Source: Thereva unica
Taxonomy: Eukaryota > Arthropoda > Insecta > Diptera > Therevidae
Assembly: GCA_949987705.1 (NCBI GenBank)
Contig: OX465281.1
Coordinates: 194,977,112 to 195,041,111 of the forward strand
Reading direction: 5' to 3'
DNA: 64,000 nucleotides
The stretch's first letter is position 1; each line of letters opens with the position of its first letter. Positions 43,884 through 53,533 of the stretch are shown here, one piece after another. The notes below the pieces were generated by a model that did not search any database, had not been told where the DNA came from, and saw only the letters and a program-made list of their open reading frames with translations. Made by a program: the position numbers and the translations under genes.

Positions 43884-43962
43884 TTAGGACAGGGACGATC
43901 AATTTAGCTTATGGGGAGGGTATTGAAAGAAGATTAAACTATCGGGCATGACGACCGTTACA

Positions 43963-44568
43963 ACGTTCAAACACAAAGCGAAGAGAGAGAAGATGGTAGG
44001 AACCTCTGCTTGCCTCATTTTATGAAATTTTGGTATGCAGTGTCTTGACAGTTGGCTAACCTGTTTTTCGACATTGACATATTTAATTTATTCTTTTCAT
44101 TTAGAATAATTCCGGTATCATTAAATGGCAACTTCAAAAAACGCAGTTAATGATTGATATAACCGAAAAGGTAAATAACATAACCAAAAATTTTTAAAGG
44201 CGCCGCCTTCTGCAAGAAAAATTTAACTACACTAATCATCTACTCCGATATATGAGCTGGGGTAATTGTAACTACTACTTTCCTTAGAGTTTGGCTTTTC
44301 GAAGTTTCCCGAAGTATTTTTAAAAGTGTTCTAGTTTGTTCCAGTCTATGCTGGAAAGTTCTGAAACCTTGATAAGGGAGGAGCTAGGGCGTATAAATGC
44401 AGTGGAAGAGGCATTAAGCTGTCTGACGTCATTATAAGCTTTATATTAGCTTCACATATCTTGCAAACTGATTTTGACCCACTTTCATGTAATCGATCAA
44501 CTCCAAACTTTGCACACATGCATAGTTTGCGTGACAATGCAATCTGACCAATTTGTAAAAATATCAAA
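43963..44568. other. Unassigned sequence
   Basis: No gene or element was recognised. Confidence 0.5.
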
Positions 44569-45056
44569 GGGGTATTCACGCTTTGTTGTATTCAGCCTTG
44601 TATCGTTGTATTGAGTGTATTTGGTTACACCTTTGTAAAATAATACAAGGCTTACTCATATAAAAATATTTACAAGAGCGTTGTAATTTTACTACACTAA
44701 AAAGTGTTGTATTACGTATTGTATGGTTGTATTAATATATTTGACAGGTGTTCAAAATGGATCAGGATATGGTAAATTGAATAAATTCATTTATTTAAAT
44801 CTATTTAATTCTATTTTAAAACTTTAGAATAATTCAATTAATTCCGTTAATTTCCGTCACTCAATTTCCATTACTTCTTCAAGAAAAATTTCTTTTGGAC
44901 TTTTCCGCGGCATCTTGACTACCTGTCAAAACGAAAAAATTGTCTTCTTCTTCGATGTATTTACAATAGATTGCAAACGGAGCGTTCACTCTTCGTTGTA
45001 AATTTGCATTGTATATTTACACCGTTTACAATGATACACTTTAGCGTGAATATCCC
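44569..45056. mobile_element. MITE-D
   Basis: This is a 488-bp element with inverted ends GGG(G/A)TATTCACGC, flanked by TCAAA (44564-44568 and 45057-45061). It is AT-rich inside, with no coding capacity. The superfamily is not settled. Confidence 0.75.
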
Positions 45057-45084
45057 TCAAATGAAAGTGTATGAATACAATTAG

Positions 45085-45260
45085 CTACTCAAAATTCAAA
45101 ATGGCGGATTACCGTTTTCCTTACATCCCACTCGATATGGGTATCGAATGAAAGGATATGACAAGTAGGCCAGCACAAAATAGCGATTTGCCTTTTTCTT
45201 TACATACCACCCTCAATATGGGTATGAAATGAAATTGAATGACGAGCATAATATAGCAAG
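45085..45260 (+). repeat. Helitron minisatellite relic
   Basis: The monomers resemble those of Helitron 1 (GGCGGATTACCGTTTTC, ATGGGTATCGAATGAAAGG). The array continues after the hAT insertion at 51568-51640, so hAT 2 landed in an old Helitron-type repeat. Confidence 0.65.
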
Positions 45261-45484
45261 CAATGGCGGATCCAGGGGGGGGCCATGGGGGCCATGGCCC
45301 CCCCAAACCAACAAGTATCACTATTGTTTTAAAAAAATTAAATTAAAAAAAAATTGTTCAGGTATTGTTGCATGGTGGCGCTGAATTCAAAATATCACTT
45401 TAAATAATTTAAACGTTTAAAAAATATCAACAACTTAGCCTTTCTTTACGGTATTTTTACGAGGGCCAAATCAGAAAAGATTTC

Positions 45485-46091
45485 TTGTCTTTTGTCGATT
45501 GTTACGAATCTATTCGCAAGAAGGACGTTGCAGAGAACGGAGAGAAACGACTTTCTGGCGAGGCTCTAGGTCATATAGTGCTGGATATTGTCAAGTCTTT
45601 TACTTTGGATACCTCAAAATGTGTCGGGATCGGAACGGACAACTGCAGCGTAATGATTTCTGGAAACCAAAAGAATCTGGGAGCTGTTGCAACAATCCAG
45701 CTTGAAGCAACGAATGCCAAAAGATGCCCATGCTACAACCATTCTTTGAATAATTCTCTTGCAAAGACTTGCAGTGTGACATCGAGAAAAAGCATCTGAA
45801 TGCTTTAAAAACCTATTCGTCGAGACGAAAATGATTACAGAAGAAAGAGGTATGCAAATTACCACTCCACGCAATTCCTCAAAAGCCCGACAAGAACATC
45901 GATCTAATCCACCGGCAGATAACGTGGAAGAGTACTACTTGAGGTCAGTTTATATCCCGGTCTTAGACTACGTTATTGCAGATTTGAAAGAACGTTTACC
46001 TAAATATACCTTAAATTCTTTTAATCCGGCCATATTCATTCCGAGCTGTATAATTGATAGCAGCGAAGATGTCAAAAAAGCATTGTCATTG
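45485..46091 (+). pseudogene. hAT 2 transposase, central part
   Basis: The frame 45485-45799 resembles the catalytic core of ZMYM1-like hAT transposases (SFVDCYESI, LDTSKCVGIGTDNCS, CPCYNHSLNNSL). A frameshift near 45790 moves homology into 45831-46091 (RQEHRSNPPADNVEEYYLRS, FIPSCIIDSSEDV). The coding sequence is then broken by the gypsy LTR at 46092. The N-terminal finger is missing. Confidence 0.78.
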
Positions 46092-46287
46092 TGTAGTGTA
46101 TCAATGGAAGTGTGCACTCAACTTTAATACTATTGTATCAATGGAAGTGTGCACTCAACCATAATATGTCAAAAATGTCAGTTGTATAGAAGAAAAAGAA
46201 GAATAAAGTTGTGTAATACCAAGGTAACGTTTTTCTTATAAATTTACAACTTATCTAGGATATCGAGATTCGGGAAAGGACACAACA
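46092..46287 (+). repeat. Gypsy 2 5' LTR
   Basis: It begins TGTAGTGTATC and ends GGACACAACA. GTATCAATGGAAGTGTGCAC occurs twice within it (46097 and 46136), a direct repeat in the likely U3. Confidence 0.92.
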
Positions 46288-46290
46288 GTA

Positions 46291-46308
46291 ATTGGCGACA
46301 AGGATAAA
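46291..46308 (+). other. Gypsy 2 primer-binding site
   Basis: TTGGCGACAAGGATAAAG lies three bases after the 5' LTR. In the partial repeat at 50733 one base differs (TTGCCGAC). The tRNA was not identified. Confidence 0.6.
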
Positions 46309-46367
46309 GAAAGAACAACAAATAATTTCCTCATTCAACACAATCAAGGGAAAAAAAATAAGGAAAA

Positions 46368-47369
46368 ATGGAACCGAATCAATTCGAAATGATGATAGCA
46401 GCGATGACCAACATGGCGACTGCATTAGAAAGGCAACAGCAACGTCAAGGTTCTGCCAACCTTAACATAATTACGCAATTTGAAGCCTTCAATCCTAAAA
46501 CGGAGAATTTCAAAAATTATAAGGAAAGGCTGGAAATATATTTCCAAGTAAAACAGATTTTTGATGATAAAGCAACGTGTGCAAAACTATTGCTACAAAA
46601 CGTAGGTTCAACAAATTACGCCTTGGTAACTTCTTTGGCAGCACCAAAAAAGGTTAGTGAATTAACTTATACAGAGATCATCACTTTATTAGAAAGTCAT
46701 TATTGCCCGAAAAAGAATCCATTGGTAGAACAGCATCACTTCTTATCGGAATTTCAAAAGGAAGACGAAAATATTAATGAATACGTAGCAAAACTACGAG
46801 AAAGGGTATTAGATAGTGACTGATCAATTGCTGATAATTTCTTACGTGCTCAGTTCATACGAGGAATAAAAGACAATTCGATTCGAGAAAAACTTCTTCA
46901 AGAAGAAGAACTAAATTTCAATGACATTGTAAAGAAAGCGATAAATTACGAAGTATCAAAGTTAGACAGCAGAGAAATAGCTAAAGCGGGCCCATCTAGC
47001 ATAGAAATAAATAAAATAAAATCAACAAATTTCGGCAGGAAAAAACCAAAGTTCAATTATAAATCAAATACCAAAGCAAATCAAAAGTTTTTCAAAAATC
47101 GTAATTCAAACAACCAGATAAATTACAGAGAACTGGGTATCGAAGGTCTATGTCTACACTGTGGCAAAGGTAATCATTTAGCGCCTGAATGTAGAACAAA
47201 TAAAAATCAACTGAACTGTCAGCATTGCAAGAAAAAAGGACATGTTAGAACGGTTTGTGTAAAAAGACTATTAGAGAACACTAGAATCAAATCCAATATT
47301 GAAGACACATATGTAACCCATGAAATTTTAGAAGATGCGAAGAACGAATTTCATAATATAAACAAAATT
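46368..47369 (+). pseudogene. Gypsy 2 Gag, with one stop
   Basis: Gag opens at ATG 46368 (MEPNQFEMMIAAMTNMATAL, a helical start) and contains FEAFNPKTENFKNYKERLEI and a Ty3-type core. TGA at 46821-46823 interrupts it. The same frame is open beyond it, through two CCHC knuckles (CLHCGKGNHLAPEC, CQHCKKKGHVRTVC) at about 47150-47270, and then directly into protease. The element therefore had one continuous gag-pol frame, as in gypsy 1. Confidence 0.88.
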
Positions 47370-49394
47370 GTGGACATATATGAGAAAACGGAGGTACCTG
47401 AAATAGATGGAAGCAAATTTTTCATAGAAGTTCTACTTAACGGGAAACCACAAGAGTTTGAAGTTGATTCGGGATCAGGGTATACACTATTATCAGAAAA
47501 GGACTTCAATAAGTTAAATCTGAATATTCCAGTTAAAAAACCGGATGTAAGATTCCGAGCGTATACGGGAGAAATCTTTGACCCCGTAGGAAAAGTAGAA
47601 GTTCTTGTCCAGTATCAAGGAAAAAAATCATACGAAACTTTATACCTCGTACCACCCCATTATACTCCGTTATTGGGTCGAGTATGGATTAGACATTTAA
47701 AAATTAGTTTACAAGAAATAGATGTTAACACTACAAGCTATGAGAAGTCCAACGCCGTCGATTCATTGCCAAAGATTATGGAAAAATACAAAACAATTTT
47801 TCAAGCAGAAGTTGGATGCATTCCAGATATTAAATGCGTTTTGAAGTTAAGGCCAGGTGTAAAACCAATTTTTATAAAAGAACGTGAAGTGCCGTATGCC
47901 TTACGTGAAAAAGTAGAAGATGAACTCAATAAATTAGAGGAAAGTGGAATCATTTCTAAAGTTAATACCAGTGATTGGGGATCACCATTAGTTGTGATAC
48001 CGAAACCGGACGGGAATGTAAGGCTGTGTGTAGATTACAAAGTGGGAGTCAATCGACAGTTAGAATCGTCACATTATCCGATCAAACGAATTGACGAAAT
48101 ATTAAATAACCTACGTGACGCAACATATTTTTGTCGTCTTGACTTATACAAAGCTTATTTACACGTACAAGTAAATGAGGAAAGTAAACAGATTCAAACC
48201 ATTTCAACACATCGAGGTACATATCAAATAAACAGATTGTCATTTGGAATTAAAACGGCACCAAGTGAATTCAACAGAATATTGGACCAAATTTTGCAAG
48301 GACTAGAAGGTACAATTTCATATTTCGATGATATCATCATTTATGGGAGTTCAATTGAAGAATGTACAAGGCGCCTAATTGAATGCCTCGAAAGATTATT
48401 AAAGCACGATCTACATGTAAACAAAAATAAATGCGAATTTCTCAAAAAGGAAATAAAGTACATAGGATACTTGATAAGCAAGAATAAAATTTCTAAATGT
48501 CCTGAAAAAGTTACAGCGGTCAGAAATATGCCCCGCCCAAAGAATGTAGATGAACTACGAAAATTTCTGGGAATGACCACATACTATTCTCGATTTATAC
48601 CAAATTTATCAACTATAACATTCCCATTAAGACAACTATTACAAAAAGATGTAAAGTTTCAGTGGTCAAGAAATAGTGAAGCAGCATTCAACAAACTTAG
48701 AAATGAAATCTCAAGTGACCGCGTTCTGATTCCGTACAACCCAGAGATTCCAGTCACATTAACATGCGACGCAAGCCCAACAGGAATCGCAGCAGTATTA
48801 GCACACACTGTAAATAATAACGAACGTCCAATTGCGTTCATTTCAAGATCATTGACTTCAGCAGAGCAAAACTATAGTCAATTGGACCGTGAAGCTTTAG
48901 CTATTGTGTTTGCGATTGGTAAATTTTATATGTATCTCTATGGAAGAGAATTCACTCTTATCACCGACAACAAGCCACTTACTCGAATATTTCACGAGCA
49001 TTCCAAAATTCCAGCGATGACATCAGCCAGACTCTTAAGATACGCATGTTTCCTTCAAGAATTCAATTATAGGATTCAACACAGGAAAGCAGAAGAGAAT
49101 ATACACGTCGATTGTTTATCCAGAGCATCAATACCAAACCTAGTTCAAAAATCGAATTCAATAGAAGATGAAATTACAGATATTCAAAACCAAATTATCA
49201 ACCATATTTCAACACATGCAATCACAGCTACAACTATAGCTCAAGAGATAGAGAAGGATCCGGAGCTGTCAAAAGTAAAACAAGAATTAATAGACGGTCA
49301 AAATACAGATCCAGCATTCTCAATGCAAGAAGGTGTTATCCTAAAGAAAAACCGCGTGGTCATTCCGAAAAAAATGCAAAGAGATATTAAATGA
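47370..49394 (+). pseudogene. Gypsy 2 protease, reverse transcriptase and RNase H
   Basis: The 674-residue open segment begins at a GTG that is merely in frame with gag. The protease has EVDSGSGYTLL near residue 35. The RT has WGSPLVVIPKPDGNVRLCVD, LDLYKAYLHVQV, FGIKTAPSEF and the catalytic YFDDIIIYG near 325. RNase H has LTCDASPTGIAAVL and ITDNKPLTRIF. The frame ends at TGA 49392, where homology to the integrase zinc domain shifts frame. All catalytic residues of RT and RNase H appear present. Confidence 0.88.
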
Positions 49395-50514
49395 ATTACA
49401 CTACACTCACATAGGAATAGTTCGGATGAAGCAGCTCGCACGGAAATACTGTTACTGGAAAGGGATCGATTCGGACATAGAAAAACTGGTGAAGGCATGC
49501 GAACAATGTGCTATGGTTAAAAATAGTCCTCCGAAAATCGTTACGCACCATTGGGATGATCCAAAAGAAAATTTCGAAAGAATTCACATTGATTACGCAG
49601 GACCTTTTCAAAATTATTATTTTTTAGTAGTAGTCGATGCAAGATCAAAATGGCCAGAAGTAAAAATTCAAAAAACAGCACCTACTTCAGAATCAACTAT
49701 AACACTATTACAGGATATTTTCGCAGCTCATGGCATGCCAGAAGTCCTCGTATCGGATAACGCGACAATTTTTCAAAGTAGCCGATTCAAATCATTTTGT
49801 ACAGAAAATGGTATATTACAAAAATTTATAGCACCGGGTCACCCTGCAACAAATGGCCTGGCAGAAAGGCACATCAAAACATTAAAAGCAAAGTTAAATA
49901 GCATGTCGGAAGATTCATCGTCAATATATACCAAGGTCCGTGAAATTCTGTACCGATACAGGGCTACACCATTATCAAATGGGAAGAGTCCAGCTCAACA
50001 ATATTTAGGAAGAGAAATGAGAATAAAACTAGATGCTTTACGCCCGATAAGAAAACAGAGAACTTCAAATAATGACACCTTACCAGTTAGGAAATTAAGT
50101 GTGGGAGACCGAGTGCAAGCAAGATGGTATACAAAGGACAAACCTACATGGAGATTTGGTACTATTAAGAGAAAATTTGGTTATCTCCATTATTTGGTTG
50201 AATTGGATAATGGTTATGTACTAAAGCGTCATATTAATCAACTATACGATTCGGGTGTTCCCCCTAGGAAGGAACCAGATGTTGTCAAAGAACCACCGGA
50301 TCAAAGAAAGAGTTCAGGAATAGAAGGGATGGAAATACAATTCTACGAAGATCCGGCTCCAGCGCCATTACCGAAACGAACATCAGGAACTGAAGGAAGT
50401 AATCAGCAACCGAACAACCAACAATCTGAAGTTCAGCAGTCCAACGCTCGGGAGTCCAGAAGTGTACGAAGTCGGCAACCGCCAAGATACCTGCAGGACT
50501 ACCTGCAGTACTAG
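49395..50514 (+). pseudogene. Gypsy 2 integrase
   Basis: The zinc domain (HIGIVRMKQLARKYCYW, CEQCAMV) precedes the DDE core: HIDYAGPF, VSDNATIF and ATNGLAERHIKTLKAK. A GPY/F-like C-terminal module follows (VGDRVQARWYTKD, RFGTIKRKFG). The segment from 49426 is uninterrupted to 50514 and ends in a glutamine-rich tail (RQPPRYLQDY). It is shifted relative to RT. Confidence 0.88.
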
Positions 50515-50533
50515 TAGTTTAAGTGTGGGAGAC

Positions 50534-50729
50534 TGTAGTGTATCAATGGAAGTGTGCACTCAACTTTAATACTATTGTATCAATGGAAGTGTGCACTCAA
50601 CCATAATATGTCAAAAATGTCAGTTGTATAGAAGAAAAAGAAGAATAAAGTTGTGTAATACCAAGGTAACGTTTTTCTTATAAATTTACAACTTATCTAG
50701 GATATCGAGATTCGGGAAAGGACACAACA
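50534..50729 (+). repeat. Gypsy 2 3' LTR, upstream of the fusion ORF
   Basis: Identical by eye to 46092-46287. Because a partial interior follows, this LTR is also positioned as a 5' LTR for the Gag-hAT fusion ORF. Confidence 0.92.
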
Positions 50730-50810
50730 GTAATTGCCGACAAGGATAAAGAAAGAACAACAAATAATTTCCTCATTCAACACAATCAAGGGAAAAAAAA
50801 ATAAGGAAAA

Positions 50811-51404
50811 ATGGAACCGAATCAATTCGAAATGATGATAGCAGCGATGACCAACATGGCGACTGCATTAGAAAGGCAACAGCAACGTCAAGGTTCTGCC
50901 AACCTTAACATAATTACGCAATTTGAAGCCTTCAATCCTAAAACGGAGAATTTCAAAAATTATAAGGAAAGGCTGGAAATATATTTCCAAGTAAAACAGA
51001 TTTTTGATGATAAATATATGGATTTCCTTGAAGATGTAAGGGGAGTATCCTTTAAAATGAAAAAGGAGTATGAAGCCTGGAGACAAAAATGGAACCAAGA
51101 GAAGGAAAAGGGAAGTTCCTTACCCGAAACTGCTATTGCGACATTCAGTTATTGTAACAAGGATCAGTGTCCTATCATCAGCACAATGATACAGATATTG
51201 CTTACGCTTCCATCAAGTGTTGCGACAGCTGAACGGTCCTTTTCAACATTACGGCGCATTAAAACATGGCTGAGGACCTGCACGGGTGAAGACAGGCTTA
51301 CGGGCCTAGCCCTGCTAAATATTCACCATGATATCCATATGAATATTGATATTATCGAAAGATTTGCTAAACAAAAAGCAAGAAGACTTAATTTTATTAT
51401 TTAA
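50811..51404 (+). CDS. Chimeric Gag N-terminus / hAT dimerisation domain ORF
   Basis: A 197-residue open frame starts at the gypsy 2 gag ATG, 81 bp after an LTR. Residues 1-68 equal the start of gypsy 2 Gag. At 51015 the sequence passes in frame into hAT 2, and residues 69-197 form the C-terminal hAT segment with the conserved dimerisation motif (LPSSVATAERSFSTLRRIK and then RLTGLALLNIH). No catalytic DDE residues are included. If transcribed from the LTR, it would make a Gag-hATC protein. It is most likely a chance fusion, but the frame has no stop and the LTR is unbroken. Confidence 0.75.
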   Translation: MEPNQFEMMIAAMTNMATALERQQQRQGSANLNIITQFEAFNPKTENFKNYKERLEIYFQVKQIFDDKYMDFLEDVRGVSFKMKKEYEAWRQKWNQEKEKGSSLPETAIATFSYCNKDQCPIISTMIQILLTLPSSVATAERSFSTLRRIKTWLRTCTGEDRLTGLALLNIHHDIHMNIDIIERFAKQKARRLNFII

Positions 51405-51680
51405 ATAAATAAAAGTTAAGTTATTTCAATAACTAAAAACAAAATTTTTGTGTTTTTATTTATATTTGTGAAGCTCTACAACCCTTCGTCAAAAGCTTAA
51501 AAAATTCGCCAATGGATGAGGATGGCCCCCCCCAAAATGAATTTCTAGATCCGCCACTGATAGCAAGCTGCGTGACGTCGGCTTAAATCTAATATGGCGG
51601 TCACTACAAAGTGGCGGACATATAATAGAAAATATTGAAAATAAAAAAATATGTGACGCGATCCGAGAAAAGGGAGCTAC

Positions 51681-52134
51681 TGTTATGTCCCAATTAACAA
51701 TGACCCCACGCGCGCATTTATTGCATTTCATTTTCTTTAAAATTTCAAAAATTGCTTCTGACCTCGTATCAGCAAATTAATTATTGATTTCGAAACGTCA
51801 CCACGAGTGTGCTTATTAATTAAATGAAATTCAAAGTTCGATAAATTGCTGATTGATTTCCGTTCTGGTTTTTTCTTAGGTAAGAAAACGTTTTATTGTA
51901 GATATAAAAATCAGTTAGTTAAAAAGTAGAGTCCGAACCAAAAAGGTCTTAAACAAATTTATAACTTAATAATAACATATAAAAGGATCCAGTAAAAAAA
52001 GAATTTTGAAATAAAATAAAAAGTTAATTCACTGCATAAAAAAGAAGTTTGAAATAAAATAAAAGTTAATTCACTGCATACAATTTTGTGTTTAATTTTG
52101 AGTACATTCGCGGTGTGAATATTGGTTTATAACA
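51681..52134 (+). repeat. LTR-like block with TATA motif
   Basis: The block begins TGTTATGTCC, ends GGTTTATAACA and contains TATAAAAG at 51978-51985. A 45-bp-scale direct repeat (AAGTTAATTCACTGCATA) occurs at 52020-52080. A tRNA-Leu-like primer site (TGGTGTCAGAAGTGGGAT, 52142-52159) follows after seven bases. It would be the 5' LTR and leader of a Ty3/gypsy element whose remainder is gone. Confidence 0.55.
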
Positions 52135-52324
52135 AAAAAAGTGGTGTCAGAAGTGGGATATTCACGGTATTTCGCGAGTGATCCTCATCTAACGCAGGAT
52201 AACATATCTCAGTGAATTCCGAGTTAAATAAATCAATTTTATGTGTTCATAATCCGTGCTGGAAATAAACAACCATCAACGTTTTGGTACTCCAAACCCC
52301 AACGGTTCAACAGTAAATCCAATA

Positions 52325-52998
52325 GGCCCCCATCCACGGTCAAACAAATCGTCAAACCAATTTTCGACAAACAGCGCACACATTTATGCTTTGACATTTT
52401 TGGCCATCAACGAGGAAAACTTTCTTCAAACATCCCGAGCGACATTTCATATAATCTACTGTAAACAAAGCGAACTTTACATGGCACACAGGCAAAACTC
52501 ACACACACATTTAAGCTGTTTGAAGGAAATATTAAACCAGACGAATATTTTCTTCAAACAGCGGCCAACTTCGAAAACTTGTGTTTTATACACGCACACT
52601 TGCAATTTTTTCGATGTTGGCCAGGAATTTGACGATTTGTTTGACCGTGGATGGGGGCCTAATAGGCCCCCATCCACGGTCAAACAAATCGTCAAACCAA
52701 TTTTCGACAAACAGCGCACACATTTATGCTTTGACATTTTTGGCCATCAACGAGGAAAACTTTCTTCAAACATCCCGAGCGACATTTCATATAATCTACT
52801 GTAAACAAAGCGAACTTTACATGGCACACAGGCAAAACTCACACACACATTTAAGCTGTTTGAAGGAAATATTAAACCAGACGAATATTTTCTTCAAACA
52901 GCGGCCAACTTCGAAAACTTTATTTTATACACGCACACTTGCAATTTTTTCGATGTTGGCCAGGAATTTGACGATTTGTTTGACCGTGGATGGGGGCC
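52325..52998. mobile_element. Two tandem palindromic MITEs (335 and 334 bp)
   Basis: Units 52325-52659 and 52665-52998 are direct copies separated by TAATA. Each has inverted ends GGCCCCCATCCACGGTCAAA and complement, of about 35 bp. They differ at a few positions (for example around 52580 versus 52920). The open frames in them are by-products of the palindrome. Confidence 0.85.
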
Positions 52999-53395
52999 TA
53001 ATCACCAACTTCATCATTCTTCAGGAAACTGTCTTCAACGCATCTGGTGCTTCTTCAGGGACGAAATCTTTTATCCAAAAAGAAAACTTTACAGGAGAAG
53101 CGATTGAAAGAAAAACGGAGGAGAGCGAAAACACTGAGCTGCCACTTTAAATACTTTTGAAGACACATTTGTAAATATTTATTGCTCAGAAAGTAATTGG
53201 AATAAATTAATTCTGATTGCATAGAATTAAAGAGGAGATTCAAAACCTTAAGAATCACTCATAATCCGAAAATAGATTTTTTGGACAGTAAGTCCCTTTT
53301 CTCGGATCGCGTCACATATAGTTTAAAAAAACTAAAAAATACGCTTTTATTTTAAAATGGACTAAAAAGTAAAAAATAATTTTGAATGTAATGTT

Positions 53396-53401
53396 TTTAT
53401 T
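53396..53401 (-). terminator. Polyadenylation signal of the zinc-finger gene
   Basis: AATAAA on the minus strand lies 132 bp past the stop codon. It is placed as expected for the 3' end, just before the 51652-53316 element. Confidence 0.6.
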
Positions 53402-53533
53402 GCTCCAGCCAGTATATGGAAACAACCTACCTGTCAAAAAGTAAAAAAGCGTGCGGCACTGGCAAAAAATTCCAGTTGATAAAATAAGGATATAGATAAA
53501 GAGTCCAGACCAATGTAAGATTGGAATAGGATT

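Larger units (their letters stand above)
19092..43962 (-). mobile_element. Ty3/gypsy relic with ~3 kb LTRs, multiply nested
   Basis: Two direct repeats of about 2.9 kb (19092-22062 and 40744-43962), each starting TGTAAC and ending GTTACA, enclose minus-strand gag (38345-39394) and protease/reverse-transcriptase-start remains (24828-25612). A primer-site-like sequence adjoins the right repeat. A BEL element splits the interior. Most of reverse transcriptase, RNase H and integrase is missing, and no matching target duplication flanks the whole. Rearrangement or deletion after insertion, or two separate elements, therefore remains possible. Confidence 0.75.
40744..43962 (-). repeat. Long LTR, right copy (5' LTR of the minus-strand element)
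   Basis: The termini match 19092-22062. Once the Harbinger-type MITE at 43557-43883 and its TTA duplication are removed, it is about 2,889 bp. It carries its own copy of MITE-B. Confidence 0.82.
46092..50729 (+). mobile_element. Ty3/gypsy element 2
   Basis: The 196-bp LTRs at 46092-46287 and 50534-50729 look identical. The gag-pol interior has one stop (46821) and one frameshift near 49390. A purine tract AGTGTGGGAGAC precedes the 3' LTR. After the 3' LTR, a further 285 bp repeat the 5' interior (leader and gag start, 50730-51014). The structure is therefore LTR-interior-LTR-partial interior, as from LTR-LTR recombination or a head-to-tail insertion, and no target duplication can be read. 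Confidence 0.9.
45261..51559 (+). mobile_element. hAT element 2, split by a gypsy element
   Basis: The ends CA(A/G)TGGCGGATC and complement are flanked by a perfect 8-bp duplication ATAGCAAG (45253-45260 and 51560-51567). G- and C-runs follow each end. Transposase parts remain on both sides of a gypsy insertion (46092-51014). The left terminal repeat has an A in place of G at its third position. Confidence 0.92.
51652..53316. mobile_element. 1.66 kb inverted-repeat element enclosing LTR-like and MITE sequence
   Basis: The ends TGTGACGCGATCCGAGAAAA and complement continue as inverted repeats for ~24 bp, with another short match (TACTGT) a few bases further in. TA lies at both outer edges and could be a 2-bp target duplication. 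Inside are an LTR-like block with a TATA motif, a TGGTGTCAGAAGTGGG primer-site-like sequence, and two palindromic MITEs. No transposase is encoded. Whether the LTR remains were captured by a DNA transposon or inserted later is unresolved. Confidence 0.65.

Noticed and set aside
19092..43962. Simple 25 kb LTR element with target duplication
   Set aside because: The outer flanks (TAGTA before 19092, ACGTT after 43962) do not match, so an unrearranged single insertion is not claimed.
52243..53150. Overlapping ORFs of 180-190 codons
   Set aside because: They arise from the twin palindromic MITEs read through; sequence is repeated and has no domain.
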